64,000 nt of DNA from Shimia sagamensis (GTDB lineage Bacteria; Pseudomonadota; Alphaproteobacteria; Rhodobacterales; Rhodobacteraceae): the NCBI RefSeq assembly GCF_900182745.1, contig NZ_FXTY01000001.1, forward strand, positions 899,578-963,577. Direction: 5' to 3'. The notes under the pieces were generated by a model that made no database searches, was not told the origin of the DNA, and worked only from the letters and a program-made list of their open reading frames with translations. Positions 54,012 to 63,723 of this stretch are shown here, piece by piece. Each line of letters begins with the position of its first letter. Within the stretch, counting starts at the first letter, position 1. The position numbers were made by a program, and so were the translations under genes.

Positions 54012-56627
54012 ATGGACTTGAGCAAGTTCACGGAACGGTCCCGCGGCTTTATTCAGGCGGCGCAGACCATTGCGATGCGGGAAAACCACCAACGTTTGGT
54101 GCCCGAACACATTCTAAAAGCAGTGATGGACGATGATCAGGGGCTGGCGGCCAATCTGATCACCCGTGCTGGTGGCGCGCCACAAATGGTGCGCGAATCA
54201 GTGGACACAGCGGTCAGTAAGCTGCCGCAGGTGTCTGGCGACACCGGCCAACCCTACATGGACAATAAAACTGCCAAAGTGCTGGCAGAGGCCGAAGCGT
54301 TGGCCAAGAAAGCAGGCGACAGTTTTGTCCCGGTCGAGCGCATTCTGATGGCGTTGGTGATGGTGAAATCCAAAGCCAAAGACGCGCTGGATGGCGGCAA
54401 CGTCACCGCGCAGACGCTCAACGCAGCGATCAATGACATCCGCAAAGGCCGCACTGCAGATTCTGCGTCTGCTGAGGATGGCTATGACGCGTTGAAAAAA
54501 TACGCCCAGGACCTCACCGAACGTGCCAGCGAAGGCAAAATTGACCCAATTATTGGCCGCGACGATGAAATTCGCCGCGCCATGCAGGTTCTGAGCCGTC
54601 GCACCAAAAACAACCCTGTTCTGATCGGGGAGCCGGGCGTTGGTAAAACCGCGATTGCCGAAGGCATGGCCTTGCGCATCGTGAACGGCGACGTGCCGGA
54701 AAGCCTGCGCAACAAAAAGCTTCTGGCGCTCGACATGGGCGCGTTGATTGCGGGTGCCAAATACCGTGGTGAGTTTGAGGAACGTCTGAAAGCAGTCTTG
54801 ACCGAAGTCACCGAAGCTGCTGGCGAAATTCTGCTCTTTATTGATGAGATGCACACGCTTGTTGGCGCGGGCAAATCTGAGGGCGCGATGGATGCGGCCA
54901 ACCTGATCAAGCCTGCACTGGCGCGCGGTGAGCTGCACTGTATCGGTGCCACCACGCTGGATGAATACCGCAAATACGTGGAGAAAGACGCGGCTCTTGC
55001 CCGTCGCTTCCAACCGGTTGTGGTCGAAGAACCCACCGTGGAAGACACCATTTCGATTCTGCGCGGCATCAAAGAGAAGTATGAGCTGCACCACGGCGTG
55101 CGCATCTCTGACTCTGCACTGGTCGCAGCTTCTACTCTGAGCCACCGCTACATCACTGACCGTTTCTTGCCGGACAAAGCGATCGACCTTGTGGACGAGG
55201 CCGCCTCTCGCTTGCGCATGGAAGTGGACAGCAAACCCGAAGAACTCGACGCACTTGATCGTCAGATCCTGCAATTGCAGATTGAGGAAGAGGCGCTCAA
55301 ACTTGAAGATGATGCGGCCTCCAAGGACCGTCTGGAAACCTTGCAAAAGGACCTTGCGGACCTGCAGGATCGCTCCGCTGAGATGACCGCCAAATGGCAA
55401 GCGGGTCGGGATAAGCTGGCCGGTGCGCGTGACATCAAAGAAGCGCTGGATCAGGCCCGTGCCGATCTGGACATTGCCAAACGTGAGGGCAACCTCGCCC
55501 GCGCGGGGGAGCTGTCGTACGGCGTGATCCCGGATCTGGAGAAAAAGCTCGACGAGGCGGAAAACGCCGAAGGCGAGATGACCGTTGAAGAAGCCGTGCG
55601 CCCGGAGCAGATCGCGCAAGTGGTTGAGCGGTGGACCGGTATCCCAACCTCCAAGATGCTTGAAGGTGACCGTGAGAAACTTCTGCGTATGGAGGATGAG
55701 CTGCACCGTCGCGTGATTGGCCAGCACTCCGCCGTGACCGCGCTGTCCAACGCGGTGCGACGTGCCCGCGCGGGTCTGAATGATGAGAGCCGCCCACTGG
55801 GTAGTTTCCTCTTCTTGGGGCCAACCGGCGTGGGTAAAACCGAGCTGACCAAGGCCGTGGCCGAGTTCCTGTTTGACGACGACAACGCCATGGTGCGCAT
55901 CGACATGTCCGAGTTCATGGAGAAACACGCGGTTGCCCGCCTGATCGGCGCGCCTCCCGGTTACGTCGGCTATGACGAAGGTGGTGTTCTGACCGAGGCC
56001 GTACGCCGCCGCCCCTATCAGGTGGTGCTGTTTGACGAGGTCGAAAAGGCGCATCCGGATGTGTTCAACGTGCTCTTGCAGGTGCTTGACGATGGCGTGC
56101 TGACCGATGGCCAAGGCCGTACGGTGGACTTCAAGCAAACGCTGATCATCCTGACGTCGAACCTCGGCGCGCAGGCGCTCAGCCAACTGCCAGACGGCGC
56201 GGACGCTTCTGATGCGCGTCGTGACGTGATGGACGCCGTGCGCGCCCATTTCCGGCCGGAATTCCTCAACCGTCTGGATGAGACCATCATCTTTGACCGT
56301 CTGGGGCGGCAGGACATGGACGGCATCGTCGATATCCAACTTGCGCGCCTCAAAAAGCGCCTTGCTGGTCGCAAGATTGGCCTTGAGCTGGACGCCGGGG
56401 CCAAACAGTGGCTGGCGGACGAAGGCTATGACCCGGTGTTTGGCGCCCGTCCGCTGAAGCGCGTGATGCAACGTGCCTTACAGAACCCACTGGCCGAAGC
56501 GTTGCTGGCAGGGGACATCAAGGATGGCGACACCGTGCCGGTCAGCGCCGGGGCCGAGGGTCTCTTGATTGGCGACCGTGTTGGCAGCAGCGACAATCCA
56601 AAACCGGATGATGCCGTCGTGCATTAA
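54012..56627 (+). CDS. clpB: ATP-dependent chaperone ClpB
   Basis: Hexameric disaggregase that works with DnaK to rescue aggregated proteins. 871 residues, standard length. An N-terminal Clp repeat domain (about 1-145), AAA-1 with Walker [20 protein letters not shown] and the pore loop [14 protein letters not shown], a long middle coiled-coil domain (about 400-530), and AAA-2 with Walker [21 protein letters not shown] and [13 protein letters not shown] are all present. The middle domain distinguishes it from ClpA, and no ClpP-binding loop is needed. GGAGAG precedes the ATG. Likely heat-induced through the upstream sigma-32-like site. Confidence 0.98.
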   Translation: MDLSKFTERSRGFIQAAQTIAMRENHQRLVPEHILKAVMDDDQGLAANLITRAGGAPQMVRESVDTAVSKLPQVSGDTGQPYMDNKTAKVLAEAEALAKKAGDSFVPVERILMALVMVKSKAKDALDGGNVTAQTLNAAINDIRKGRTADSASAEDGYDALKKYAQDLTERASEGKIDPIIGRDDEIRRAMQVLSRRTKNNPVLIGEPGVGKTAIAEGMALRIVNGDVPESLRNKKLLALDMGALIAGAKYRGEFEERLKAVLTEVTEAAGEILLFIDEMHTLVGAGKSEGAMDAANLIKPALARGELHCIGATTLDEYRKYVEKDAALARRFQPVVVEEPTVEDTISILRGIKEKYELHHGVRISDSALVAASTLSHRYITDRFLPDKAIDLVDEAASRLRMEVDSKPEELDALDRQILQLQIEEEALKLEDDAASKDRLETLQKDLADLQDRSAEMTAKWQAGRDKLAGARDIKEALDQARADLDIAKREGNLARAGELSYGVIPDLEKKLDEAENAEGEMTVEEAVRPEQIAQVVERWTGIPTSKMLEGDREKLLRMEDELHRRVIGQHSAVTALSNAVRRARAGLNDESRPLGSFLFLGPTGVGKTELTKAVAEFLFDDDNAMVRIDMSEFMEKHAVARLIGAPPGYVGYDEGGVLTEAVRRRPYQVVLFDEVEKAHPDVFNVLLQVLDDGVLTDGQGRTVDFKQTLIILTSNLGAQALSQLPDGADASDARRDVMDAVRAHFRPEFLNRLDETIIFDRLGRQDMDGIVDIQLARLKKRLAGRKIGLELDAGAKQWLADEGYDPVFGARPLKRVMQRALQNPLAEALLAGDIKDGDTVPVSAGAEGLLIGDRVGSSDNPKPDDAVVH

Positions 56628-56646
56628 GCCGTTTCATAATGCAAAG

Positions 56647-56672
56647 AGGGCGGAGAAAATCTCCGCCCTTTC
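56647..56672 (+). terminator. Terminator after clpB
   Basis: Perfect 10-bp arms AGGGCGGAGA (56647-56656) and TCTCCGCCCT (56660-56669) with a 3-nt loop, then TTC and an AT-rich stretch. A long T-run is lacking. It may serve both clpB and the convergent gene at 56713. Confidence 0.8.
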
Positions 56673-56712
56673 AAATATTTGTATGAGCAAAAATTGGCCT
56701 TGGCTCAGTATG

Positions 56713-57471
56713 TTAATACTTGAACCGCAAGCCCACGCCGATACCCTGGTCAAATGTGCGATCTTTGCCCAACCCAACCAACACATCCCCATAAAGGGCC
56801 ACGCCGTCACTGAGATTTTTGCCCAGCTGCACCTCTGCCGAGGCTGGCCATGTGTCGTTTTCCCAATTGTAGGGAAGCTTTAGATCGGCCTTGATCCACC
56901 ATGTGTCAGCAAAAGGTTGTAAAGCAATCAGGCGCGCGGAGGTTTGGCTTATATCTGTACCGCCATTGTAGGACGCAAAGTGCTGAACCAGTGGAATTAG
57001 TGTTAGGCCGGTGTTCAAATTGGCCAAAGCGACCCCTGCGAAAGGTGCCAATTGATCGGCGCCGGGGCCAATTCCGGTGCCCGCCTCACCGAGGTCATAG
57101 ATCCACTCCAGTCCCACCGCCGTGCGCATCCCCCAAGTCTCATTGAGTTTTCTCTCGCTTGGAAAGTAAATCGCTTTGACGCCAACTTTTTCAAAGCTGG
57201 TTTCGCGGGATCCTGACGCGTTTGTTGAATTGTAGTGCAATTCATATTTCAGTTTTAGATCAGGGCGCAGCATGAAGGCGCCGTCAACGTAGGCATCCTG
57301 TTTGTCTGCTCCCTTTCCCAGATCTAGAGATTTGAATCGCAGGTCTGTGTTGTTGACAGCTGCAAGTGGATTAGACGCGTTTTCTTGGGCAGTCAGGCTT
57401 TGGCAGCAAAAGAGCATCAAAGCCAGCACACCTAGCCGGTTCGTCCAAAGTGTCGCATTCCGTGCTGTCAT
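56713..57471 (-). CDS. Predicted outer-membrane beta-barrel protein
   Basis: 252 residues. A signal peptide spans about 12-29 (LGVLALMLFCCQSLTAQE). The mature part alternates polar and hydrophobic residues with aromatic girdles (LKLKYELHYN, KVGVKAIYFP, RTAVGLEWIYDL, GLTLIPLVQHFASY, WWIKADLKLPYNW) and ends in GVGLRFKY, an aromatic C-terminal residue as in BAM substrates. About eight to ten strands are likely. Base composition is lower in GC than its neighbours, hinting at acquisition. No specific family recognised; a porin-like or lipid-related barrel is possible. Confidence 0.7.
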   Translation of the reverse strand: MTARNATLWTNRLGVLALMLFCCQSLTAQENASNPLAAVNNTDLRFKSLDLGKGADKQDAYVDGAFMLRPDLKLKYELHYNSTNASGSRETSFEKVGVKAIYFPSERKLNETWGMRTAVGLEWIYDLGEAGTGIGPGADQLAPFAGVALANLNTGLTLIPLVQHFASYNGGTDISQTSARLIALQPFADTWWIKADLKLPYNWENDTWPASAEVQLGKNLSDGVALYGDVLVGLGKDRTFDQGIGVGLRFKY

Positions 57472-57567
57472 GGAGCCACCTGAAATCTAGAAGAGTTGGT
57501 TGGGACGTCTGTGTTTAATGTATGCTAGCCTGCCACTCTGGGTCTTGCAAAGTAAAGGATGCATGTG

Positions 57568-58332
57568 ATGGAACAGCCATCGGGCATGGGTGAGACCTCA
57601 TTTGATTTACGAAGTGTCACAATGGCGATAGCCAAAAACTCGATTGGGGGTCTTTTGCATAAACTTGCACCACTTCTTGTCCTTTTTGATTGCGACGGCG
57701 TGTTGGTTGATAGCGAAACCGTCACCAATCGTATCATTCAGGAAAACCTCGCTACACGCGGCCTTTCGTTGCCATCGGAGAAAATCGTCACCCTCTTTGT
57801 GGGGGGCACCATGGCTGGCGTGCGCGACACGGCGCTTTCGATGGGCGCCACTCTCGAAAGCAACTGGCTTGATCTCATCTATGGTGAGATGTTTGCCGGT
57901 CTTGCAGCACATTGTGAGGTGATCCCGGGTGTCACGGATGTGTTGGACCACCTGGACCACGCCAGCGTCCCCTATGCGGTCTGTTCAAATGGGCCCCATA
58001 CCAAGATGGACATAACCTTGACGGCGTGCGGCCTCATGGAGCGCTTTGCTGGCTGTATTTACTCCCGCGAAGACGTGCCTGCGCCTAAGCCTGCCCCCGA
58101 CGTGTATCTGCACGCTGCCAAACTGGCCAACACCGCACCGGCGCGATGTGTCGTGATCGAAGACAGCCCGTCAGGAGCCAAAGCTGGCAAAGCCGCTGGC
58201 ATGCGTACCTTTGGCTACGTCGCTGATACCGATCCGACCCGCCTTGCGCCCATCTGTGACGTCCTGTTTGACGACATGACCAGACTCGCAAATTTGTTGC
58301 ACCTCCCTCACGCAGCTGTTGCCCATTCGTGA
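57568..58332 (+). CDS. HAD-superfamily hydrolase (phosphatase, beta-phosphoglucomutase-like)
   Basis: 254 residues. HAD motif I is LVLFDCDGVLVDSE with the nucleophile Asp and the second Asp, motif II is VCSNGPHTKMDITL, motif III contains the Lys in PAPKPAPDVYLHA, and motif IV is CVVIEDSPSGAKAG. A helical cap of the C1 type sits between motifs I and II, as in phosphoglycolate phosphatase and YniC-like enzymes. ATG 57568 has AAAGGA eight bases upstream; an ATG at 57559 lies too close to it. The N-terminus is about 35 residues longer than usual; ATG 57622 would trim it. Confidence 0.85.
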   Translation: MEQPSGMGETSFDLRSVTMAIAKNSIGGLLHKLAPLLVLFDCDGVLVDSETVTNRIIQENLATRGLSLPSEKIVTLFVGGTMAGVRDTALSMGATLESNWLDLIYGEMFAGLAAHCEVIPGVTDVLDHLDHASVPYAVCSNGPHTKMDITLTACGLMERFAGCIYSREDVPAPKPAPDVYLHAAKLANTAPARCVVIEDSPSGAKAGKAAGMRTFGYVADTDPTRLAPICDVLFDDMTRLANLLHLPHAAVAHS

Positions 58333-58391
58333 CTTGCCCTTCTCACTTGGACGCTCCACTTTAAGCCCAACGCGCCACAAAGGAGCCAGTC

Positions 58392-59888
58392 ATGGAAAGC
58401 ACAATGGAAACAGCCTTTGACGTGGTGGAGTTCCTTGGTCTGACATTTGTGCTGATCTTTGCGCTCCTGGTGGTTGTTGTGCTCATTCTTTTTGTCATCG
58501 ACCGCAGACAGACCGAAGATGCCATCCGGCGCAACTATCCGGTCATCGGGCGCTTCCGGCATTTGTTTTCCGAATTGGGCGAGTTTTTTCGCCAATATTT
58601 CTTTGCCATGGACCGCGAGGAACTGCCGTTCAACCGCGCCCAACGCGAATGGGTTGGCCGGGCAGGGGAGGGCAAGTCCAACACCATCGCTTTTGGCTCC
58701 ACCAGAAATCTCAACGTTCCGGGCACGCCAATTTTTGCGAATGATCCCTTCCCGCCGCTGGACGATGAATATGCCAAATCGGAGCCGCTGTTGATCGGCC
58801 CGACCACCCGCACGCCCTATCTGGCACCCTCGTTTTTCAACATCTCGGGCATGAGCTACGGTGCCCTTTCTAAACCCGCCATTCAGGCGCTGAGCCACGG
58901 TGCAGCACAGGCGGGTGTGTGGCTCAACACGGGGGAGGGCGGCGTCAGCCCGTTTCACTACGAGGGCGGCTGTGATCTGGTCTACCAAATTGGCACCGCC
59001 AAATTTGGCGTGCGCAATGCAGAGGGTGGGCTGGACGATGCCAAGCTGCGTGAGATCGCCAGCCATGACAGTATCCGCATGTTCGAGGTGAAAATGGCCC
59101 AAGGCGCCAAGCCCGGTAAAGGCGGCATCCTTCCAGGCGAGAAGGTCACCGAAGAGATTGCTAAGATCCGCGGGCTTCAGGTTGGGCAGGATGGCATCTC
59201 CCCCAACCGCCACCGCGAGATTGATAACTTTGACCACCTTCTGGATTTCCTCGCCCACATCCGTGAGGTCACTGGCAAGCCCGTAGGCATCAAGACCGTG
59301 GTTGGCGCGGAACTCACCGTGCGCGAGTTCTTTGAAACCATCGCCCGGCGCGGGGTCGACATGGCGCCGGACTTCATCACCATCGACGGCGGTGAAGGCG
59401 GCACCGGCGCGGCGCCCATGCCGCTGATGGATCTGGTTGGCATGCCTGTGCGTGAGGCGCTGCCCTTGGTGGCGGATCTACGCGACGAATTTGAGTTGCA
59501 CGACCGCATCCGCCTGATCGCCTCAGGGAAGCTGGTGAACCCCGGCGACATCGCCTGGGCGCTGGCGGCTGGCGCAGATTTTGTCACCTCCGCCCGCGGC
59601 TTCATGTTTGCACTGGGCTGCATTCAGGCGCTCAAGTGCAATAAAAACACCTGCCCCACCGGCATCACCACCCATGACCCGCGTTTCCAGAAAGGTCTGG
59701 TGGTGGACCGCAAAGCCCCGCGTGTGGCCCGTTACGCGAAGGCGCTGGTCAAAGAAGTCGAGGTCATTTCGCATTCCGTCGGCGTCTCTGAACCCCGCAA
59801 ATTGCGCCGCCGTCACGTGCGGCTGGTGCAACCCAACGGCCGCTCTGTGCCGATGAACGAAGTTTTCCCCCGCCCTGGCGCCATGTAG
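58392..59888 (+). CDS. Membrane-anchored FMN-binding glutamate-synthase-like protein
   Basis: 498 residues. An N-terminal transmembrane segment (about 12-36, VEFLGLTFVLIFALLVVVVL) is followed by the FMN-binding barrel of the GltB central domain: MSYGALSKPAIQALSHGAAQ, TGEGGVSPFHYEGGCDLVYQ, FITIDGGEGGTGAAPMPLMD. A 3Fe-4S cluster motif is C-x5-C-x4-C (GCIQALKCNKNTCPTG). It lacks the glutaminase and C-terminal domains of glutamate synthase, so it cannot make glutamate from glutamine alone. It belongs to the GlxD/YerD-like group whose reaction is not established. GGAGCC precedes the ATG. Confidence 0.85.
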   Translation: MESTMETAFDVVEFLGLTFVLIFALLVVVVLILFVIDRRQTEDAIRRNYPVIGRFRHLFSELGEFFRQYFFAMDREELPFNRAQREWVGRAGEGKSNTIAFGSTRNLNVPGTPIFANDPFPPLDDEYAKSEPLLIGPTTRTPYLAPSFFNISGMSYGALSKPAIQALSHGAAQAGVWLNTGEGGVSPFHYEGGCDLVYQIGTAKFGVRNAEGGLDDAKLREIASHDSIRMFEVKMAQGAKPGKGGILPGEKVTEEIAKIRGLQVGQDGISPNRHREIDNFDHLLDFLAHIREVTGKPVGIKTVVGAELTVREFFETIARRGVDMAPDFITIDGGEGGTGAAPMPLMDLVGMPVREALPLVADLRDEFELHDRIRLIASGKLVNPGDIAWALAAGADFVTSARGFMFALGCIQALKCNKNTCPTGITTHDPRFQKGLVVDRKAPRVARYAKALVKEVEVISHSVGVSEPRKLRRRHVRLVQPNGRSVPMNEVFPRPGAM

Positions 59889-59899
59889 CACCCTCTACT

Positions 59900-59944
59900 T
59901 TCTCATTCCTCAAATATCCCGGGGGTGTGGGGGCTGGCCCCCAC
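59900..59944 (+). repeat. Dispersed intergenic repeat, copy C, with hairpin
   Basis: TTCTCATTCCTCAAATATCC followed by CGGGGG (59900-59925) matches copies at 24636 (inverted) and 24811. It is followed by a perfect hairpin GTGGGGGC (59927-59934), TG, GCCCCCAC (59937-59944), which may act as a terminator for the upstream gene. Confidence 0.65.
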
Positions 59945-60055
59945 GTGGTCTGCCACAAACGTTACAATCGCCCCACACCATCGTGACCCCCTGTGTGTGG
60001 CGCGCGGCCCCAAACCTGCGCTATCACGGTCTCAACGCAATAGGAGACTGCCCGC

Positions 60056-60958
60056 ATGGCGCACCGCTGGACCAATGACCTCACACATGACGACGTGACC
60101 CCGAAGTCCGCCTATCTGAACCGCCGCCAGCTGATGGCCGGCATGGCCGGTCTTGGCCTCACTGCCCTCGCGCCCAAAGCAAACGCCGCCGCCGATCTCA
60201 CCCCCACTGATTTTGACGTCATCTCCCAGTACAACAACTTCTATGAGTTTGGCACCGGCAAGGAAGACCCCGCCAAACACGCCCACCGCCTGACCACCCA
60301 GCCGTGGTCGATTAAAATTGATGGTATGGTCGACCGCCCCGGCGACTACGCGCTTGGCGACATCCTGTCCAAAATGACCATCGAGGAGCGTATCTACCGC
60401 TTCCGCTGTGTTGAAGCCTGGTCGATGGTGGTGCCGTGGAACGGCTTTGAGCTCAAAGACCTTCTGGATCTTGCGGGTGTGCAATCCTCCGCCAAATACG
60501 TGGCGTTTGAAACGCTCTATCGCCCTGATGAGATGATTGGGCAGAAGTCGCCGTTCCTTGATTGGCCTTATGTCGAAGGTCTGCGCTTGGACGAAGCCAA
60601 TCACCCGCTCACCCTGATGGCCACGGGCCTCTACGGCAAAGACATGCCCAAACAAAACGGCGCACCGATCCGTCTGGTGGTGCCGTGGAAATACGGTTTC
60701 AAATCGATCAAATCCATCGTGCGTATCACGCTGACTGACAAAGAACCGCCCACCAGCTGGAACAAATCCATCCCCGGTGAATATGGCTTTTACTCCAATG
60801 TGAACCCAGAAGTGGATCACCCGCGCTGGTCGCAGGCCTCTGAACGCCCCATCGGTGGCGGCTTCTTTGCCAAGCGTATCCCAACCCTGAAATTCAATGG
60901 TTATGAGACAGAGGTTGCAAACCTCTATGATGGCATGGACCTGCGCAAAAACTACTGA
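60056..60958 (+). CDS. msrP: Protein-methionine-sulfoxide reductase catalytic subunit MsrP
   Basis: Periplasmic molybdopterin enzyme that repairs oxidised methionine in envelope proteins. 300 residues. A twin-arginine signal ([19 protein letters not shown], about residues 22-40) fits Tat export of a cofactor-loaded protein. The molybdenum ligand is Cys118 in [20 protein letters not shown], and [15 protein letters not shown] is the family's dinucleotide-binding part. It is followed after 4 bp by a small Cys-rich gene, then msrQ, in one operon. TAGGAG precedes the ATG. Confidence 0.96.
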   Translation: MAHRWTNDLTHDDVTPKSAYLNRRQLMAGMAGLGLTALAPKANAAADLTPTDFDVISQYNNFYEFGTGKEDPAKHAHRLTTQPWSIKIDGMVDRPGDYALGDILSKMTIEERIYRFRCVEAWSMVVPWNGFELKDLLDLAGVQSSAKYVAFETLYRPDEMIGQKSPFLDWPYVEGLRLDEANHPLTLMATGLYGKDMPKQNGAPIRLVVPWKYGFKSIKSIVRITLTDKEPPTSWNKSIPGEYGFYSNVNPEVDHPRWSQASERPIGGGFFAKRIPTLKFNGYETEVANLYDGMDLRKNY

Positions 60959-60962
60959 TCTT

Positions 60963-61184
60963 ATGACTGATATAATCCTCACCTCCACGCTGACCTGCCC
61001 GCACTGCGCCTATACGCAGGCATTTGAGATGCCCACGGACTCCTGCCAGTTCTTTTTGGAGTGCCCAGGCTGCGCCAAAGTATTGCGTCCCAAGGCTGGG
61101 GATTGCTGTGTGTTCTGTTCTTACGGCGATGTGCCATGCCCGCCCATCCAAGCGGGTGACAGCTGCTGCAAAGGGAAAGCATGA
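60963..61184 (+). CDS. Small Cys-rich GDCCVFCSYG-motif protein between msrP and msrQ
   Basis: 73 residues with 11 cysteines. Pairs C-x2-C occur at LTCPHCAY and ECPGCAK; then GDCCVFCSYGDVPCPPIQ, and GDSCC near the C-terminus. The GDCC-x-x-CSYG motif recurs in small bacterial proteins of unknown role, as far as I recall. It probably binds zinc or an iron-sulfur cluster in the cytoplasm (no signal peptide). ATG 60963 is 4 bp after msrP, and its stop overlaps msrQ by four bases, so all three are co-translated. The N-terminal segment TCPHCAY resembles a zinc ribbon. Confidence 0.8.
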   Translation: MTDIILTSTLTCPHCAYTQAFEMPTDSCQFFLECPGCAKVLRPKAGDCCVFCSYGDVPCPPIQAGDSCCKGKA

Positions 61185-61798
61185 TCGAGCCCCTCAATAC
61201 TTTCGTGCGCAAAACGCCCAACTGGCTGCTCTACCTGATTGGGGCGGCCTATCCGGCGTGGCTGCTCTATGCTGGGTTAAGCGGCGGCTTGGGGGTTGAT
61301 CCCGTGAAAGCCATGGAGCACGCGCTGGGCAAAGCGGGTCTACAAGTGCTGATCGCCGTCCTCCTGATCACCCCGCTGCGCCGGTTTAGCAAATTCAACT
61401 TCCTGAGCTGGCGCCGGGCGCTGGGCGTAATCGCCTTCTTCTACATCCTGCTGCATTTTCTGGTCTGGATGGTGTTGGACGTGCAGATCCTCTCGCAAGT
61501 CTGGGCGGACATCGTCAAACGCCCCTACATCATTGTCGGCATGATCTCCCTGTTGATCCTGCTGCCGCTGGCGATTACCTCAAACAATATATCGATCCGT
61601 AAACTTGGCCCCCGCTGGCGCAAGTTGCACAAGGCCACCTATTTGGCCGTGGCGCTGGGCGGCGTGCACTACATCATGCAGACCAAAGGCTTTGAGTATG
61701 AGCCTTACATCTACCTTGCCGTGGTGATCGGCCTGATTGCGATCCGTAAATTGCCCAAAAAACGCGCCGCGCAACCGGTCAAACGTCAGGTCGCCTAG
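61181..61798 (+). CDS. msrQ: MsrPQ haem-binding membrane subunit MsrQ
   Basis: Quinol-linked b-type cytochrome that passes electrons to MsrP. 205 residues with six membrane segments of the ferric-reductase fold. Conserved His residues lie in YILLHFLVWMVLD, RKLGPRWRKLHKATYLAVAL and GGVHYIMQTKGFEYEPYIYL, the haem ligand positions. ATG 61181 overlaps the small gene's stop. The stop codon lies inside a 16-bp tandem duplication. Confidence 0.95.
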   Translation: MIEPLNTFVRKTPNWLLYLIGAAYPAWLLYAGLSGGLGVDPVKAMEHALGKAGLQVLIAVLLITPLRRFSKFNFLSWRRALGVIAFFYILLHFLVWMVLDVQILSQVWADIVKRPYIIVGMISLLILLPLAITSNNISIRKLGPRWRKLHKATYLAVALGGVHYIMQTKGFEYEPYIYLAVVIGLIAIRKLPKKRAAQPVKRQVA

Positions 61799-61816
61799 AG
61801 GTCAGGTCGCCTAGAG
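61785..61816 (+). repeat. 16-bp tandem duplication across the msrQ stop
   Basis: GTCAGGTCGCCTAGAG occurs at 61785-61800 and again, immediately, at 61801-61816. The first copy contains the last codons and the TAG of msrQ; the second copy is outside the gene. Confidence 0.9.
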
Positions 61817-61826
61817 GACTGTGTCC

Positions 61827-63491
61827 TCAGTCATTGCGACAGCCTAGCCCAACTCCAAGGTCACAATGGGCGCGCAATCGCTTGGTGTCTTCGCGGGTCC
61901 ATCCCTCCGGTGCCGTCACCTCGGCCCAGGGCGAGATGTAATCCCGCGCATAATAGGCGTGGCCATGCCCGGGAGGTGCGCCAAACGACAGCGCCATATC
62001 CAGCGCCAATTGAAACTGGGTCACGATAGGAATGAACACCAAATGGCGCGAGACATCCTCAGCCGGAGGATCGTTCATCCACGGCGGCGCACGCCAAAGA
62101 GAGCGCGGTTCATAAAACACAATCGGATCGCTGGAATACTGCAAAAAGGCGATGCGCATCTGCCCCCACGCGCGCGGCGCGTCAGAGGCATCCTGAACAT
62201 GGTTGGCATAACGCACCAGCGAGCCACGCCCAACTTTCGGCAAAACCCAAGGGCTGTCCGCGTTGCGTGCCACCTGAATGCTATGCCAAAACCGCGACGG
62301 AAACGGTGGACCGGCCCAAAACGCGCCGTTGATGGGATCGTCGAGCAGGCGGAACAGGTTGGTGGCATACATCGAGGACCACGCCCCAAGGCTGAGCCCA
62401 TGGGCATAAAGGCGAGGGCGGCTGTCCTTTGGCAAACCCGACCAATAGTCATGCACCACTTCCAAAAGCGCTGTGGCCTGATCCAACCCGGTACGAGTTT
62501 CCAGGATCAGCGCCAGGGGCGACTGCAAATAGGAGTATTGCACACTGACCGTGGCGATGTTGCCGTTGTGCATGTACTCCACCGGATCATGTGACCCCGG
62601 ATCCATCCAGCCGGTGCCGGTGGGGCTGGTGACAATCAACACCTCCCGCGCGAAGGCGTCGACGCGGATCAGCTCCGCCAAAGCCAACTCCGCGCGCTCT
62701 TGCGGGGTCTCGCCATTGGCTCGCCCCACATAAACGCGCAAAGGCTCCATGGCGGGTTTGCCAGTAAAGGCAGAGATCGCCTTGGCGTCCGGTCCGCTCA
62801 ACACAAAGTCCCGTCCCGGCTGCCCCATGGCCGCCCAATCAATCAGCGAAGCGGGTGAGCCGGACTGATGTGGCAAAGTCGGCAGCGGCGGGGCCACGTC
62901 AAACAACTCCTGCGCCGTCTCATAGCTCTGATCCAAGGAGGCCACGACCCGGTCAAAAATCCCGTCTCGCGTAACCACAAACAAGATGGCCGTCACTGTC
63001 AGCACGCCAAGCACATTGGCCCGCCGCGGAGGCATGAATTGATAGAACTTGCCTCGTACCCAATGAAACAGCGCCGCAATCAACGCGCCAAAGCTATAGA
63101 GTATAAGAAACGTCAGGGTGGTCAGCCCTGTCAGCTGAAGGAGATGTCGCCCTTCCACAGGGGCCATCGACATTTTCTGCCGCAGCTCGTTTTGCCATTC
63201 CAGACTATAGACCAATATCCATCCCGTCAGAGCAACCACGCAGAGCGCCAACAGCAGATCAAACATCTTTCCGATCCGTCTTTGTAAGCGTGGTAGGTCT
63301 GCCGCTTGCCAGATCAGGCTGAGGGTTTGGCCTAGCAGATATCCAATTGCGATCACCACCCCGCCAAGGATGCCTTGCTCGGTGGCCCCCCGTGGGATGA
63401 GCGACGGCGTCAAGGATGCCGCAAAGAATGAAAGCCCCAGCAGAAAGCTGCGGGTGGAGAAGCTCAGGATCAATCGTCGCAACCGATGCAT
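61827..63491 (-). CDS. Membrane-anchored alpha/beta-hydrolase (Abhydrolase_9-like)
   Basis: 554 residues. The first ~190 contain four to five membrane segments (LILSFSTRSFLLGLSFFAAS, GGVVIAIGYLLGQTLSLIWQ, then two to three more). The C-terminal ~350 residues form an alpha/beta-hydrolase with nucleophile elbow YAHGLSLGAWSSMYATNLFR (G-L-S-L-G) and a likely His in FGAPPGHGHAYYARDYISPW. Related bacterial proteins are usually called alpha/beta-hydrolase family without a known substrate; a lipid or ester is plausible. It is convergent with msrQ, 28 bp apart, and divergent from the rRNA-type promoter region. Confidence 0.75.
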   Translation of the reverse strand: MHRLRRLILSFSTRSFLLGLSFFAASLTPSLIPRGATEQGILGGVVIAIGYLLGQTLSLIWQAADLPRLQRRIGKMFDLLLALCVVALTGWILVYSLEWQNELRQKMSMAPVEGRHLLQLTGLTTLTFLILYSFGALIAALFHWVRGKFYQFMPPRRANVLGVLTVTAILFVVTRDGIFDRVVASLDQSYETAQELFDVAPPLPTLPHQSGSPASLIDWAAMGQPGRDFVLSGPDAKAISAFTGKPAMEPLRVYVGRANGETPQERAELALAELIRVDAFAREVLIVTSPTGTGWMDPGSHDPVEYMHNGNIATVSVQYSYLQSPLALILETRTGLDQATALLEVVHDYWSGLPKDSRPRLYAHGLSLGAWSSMYATNLFRLLDDPINGAFWAGPPFPSRFWHSIQVARNADSPWVLPKVGRGSLVRYANHVQDASDAPRAWGQMRIAFLQYSSDPIVFYEPRSLWRAPPWMNDPPAEDVSRHLVFIPIVTQFQLALDMALSFGAPPGHGHAYYARDYISPWAEVTAPEGWTREDTKRLRAHCDLGVGLGCRND

Positions 63492-63650
63492 GGTCGTGTC
63501 CTTGTGGTCAGAGGTGCTTTTGAGACTAGCGCCAGATATCCGAAACAGAAGACCTGGGTGACAAGATGGGAGAACACGGCCTGCACCTGTAGCCTAAGTG
63601 CCGCGAGTGGTGATCCGGTGAGGCGCATCGCACGCTCTGTTAGGCCTTCT

Positions 63651-63665
63651 GAAAGGTCACCTTTC
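63651..63665. other. 15-bp palindrome in the rrn upstream region
   Basis: GAAAGGT, one base, ACCTTTC. Perfect 7-bp arms. Possible protein-binding site; nothing else identified between 63492 and 63720. Confidence 0.35.
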
Positions 63666-63723
63666 CTGCCTTATCTGCCCACCTCTGCGATATTGCCGCG
63701 ATACAGACGTGATACCGACGTGG

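Noticed and set aside
54198..56471. 757-codon leftward frame opposite clpB
   Set aside because: Antisense shadow of a highly conserved gene; composition is not protein-like.
60032..60988. 318-codon leftward frame opposite msrP
   Set aside because: It is the antisense shadow of msrP; the sense frame has a Tat signal and catalytic motifs.
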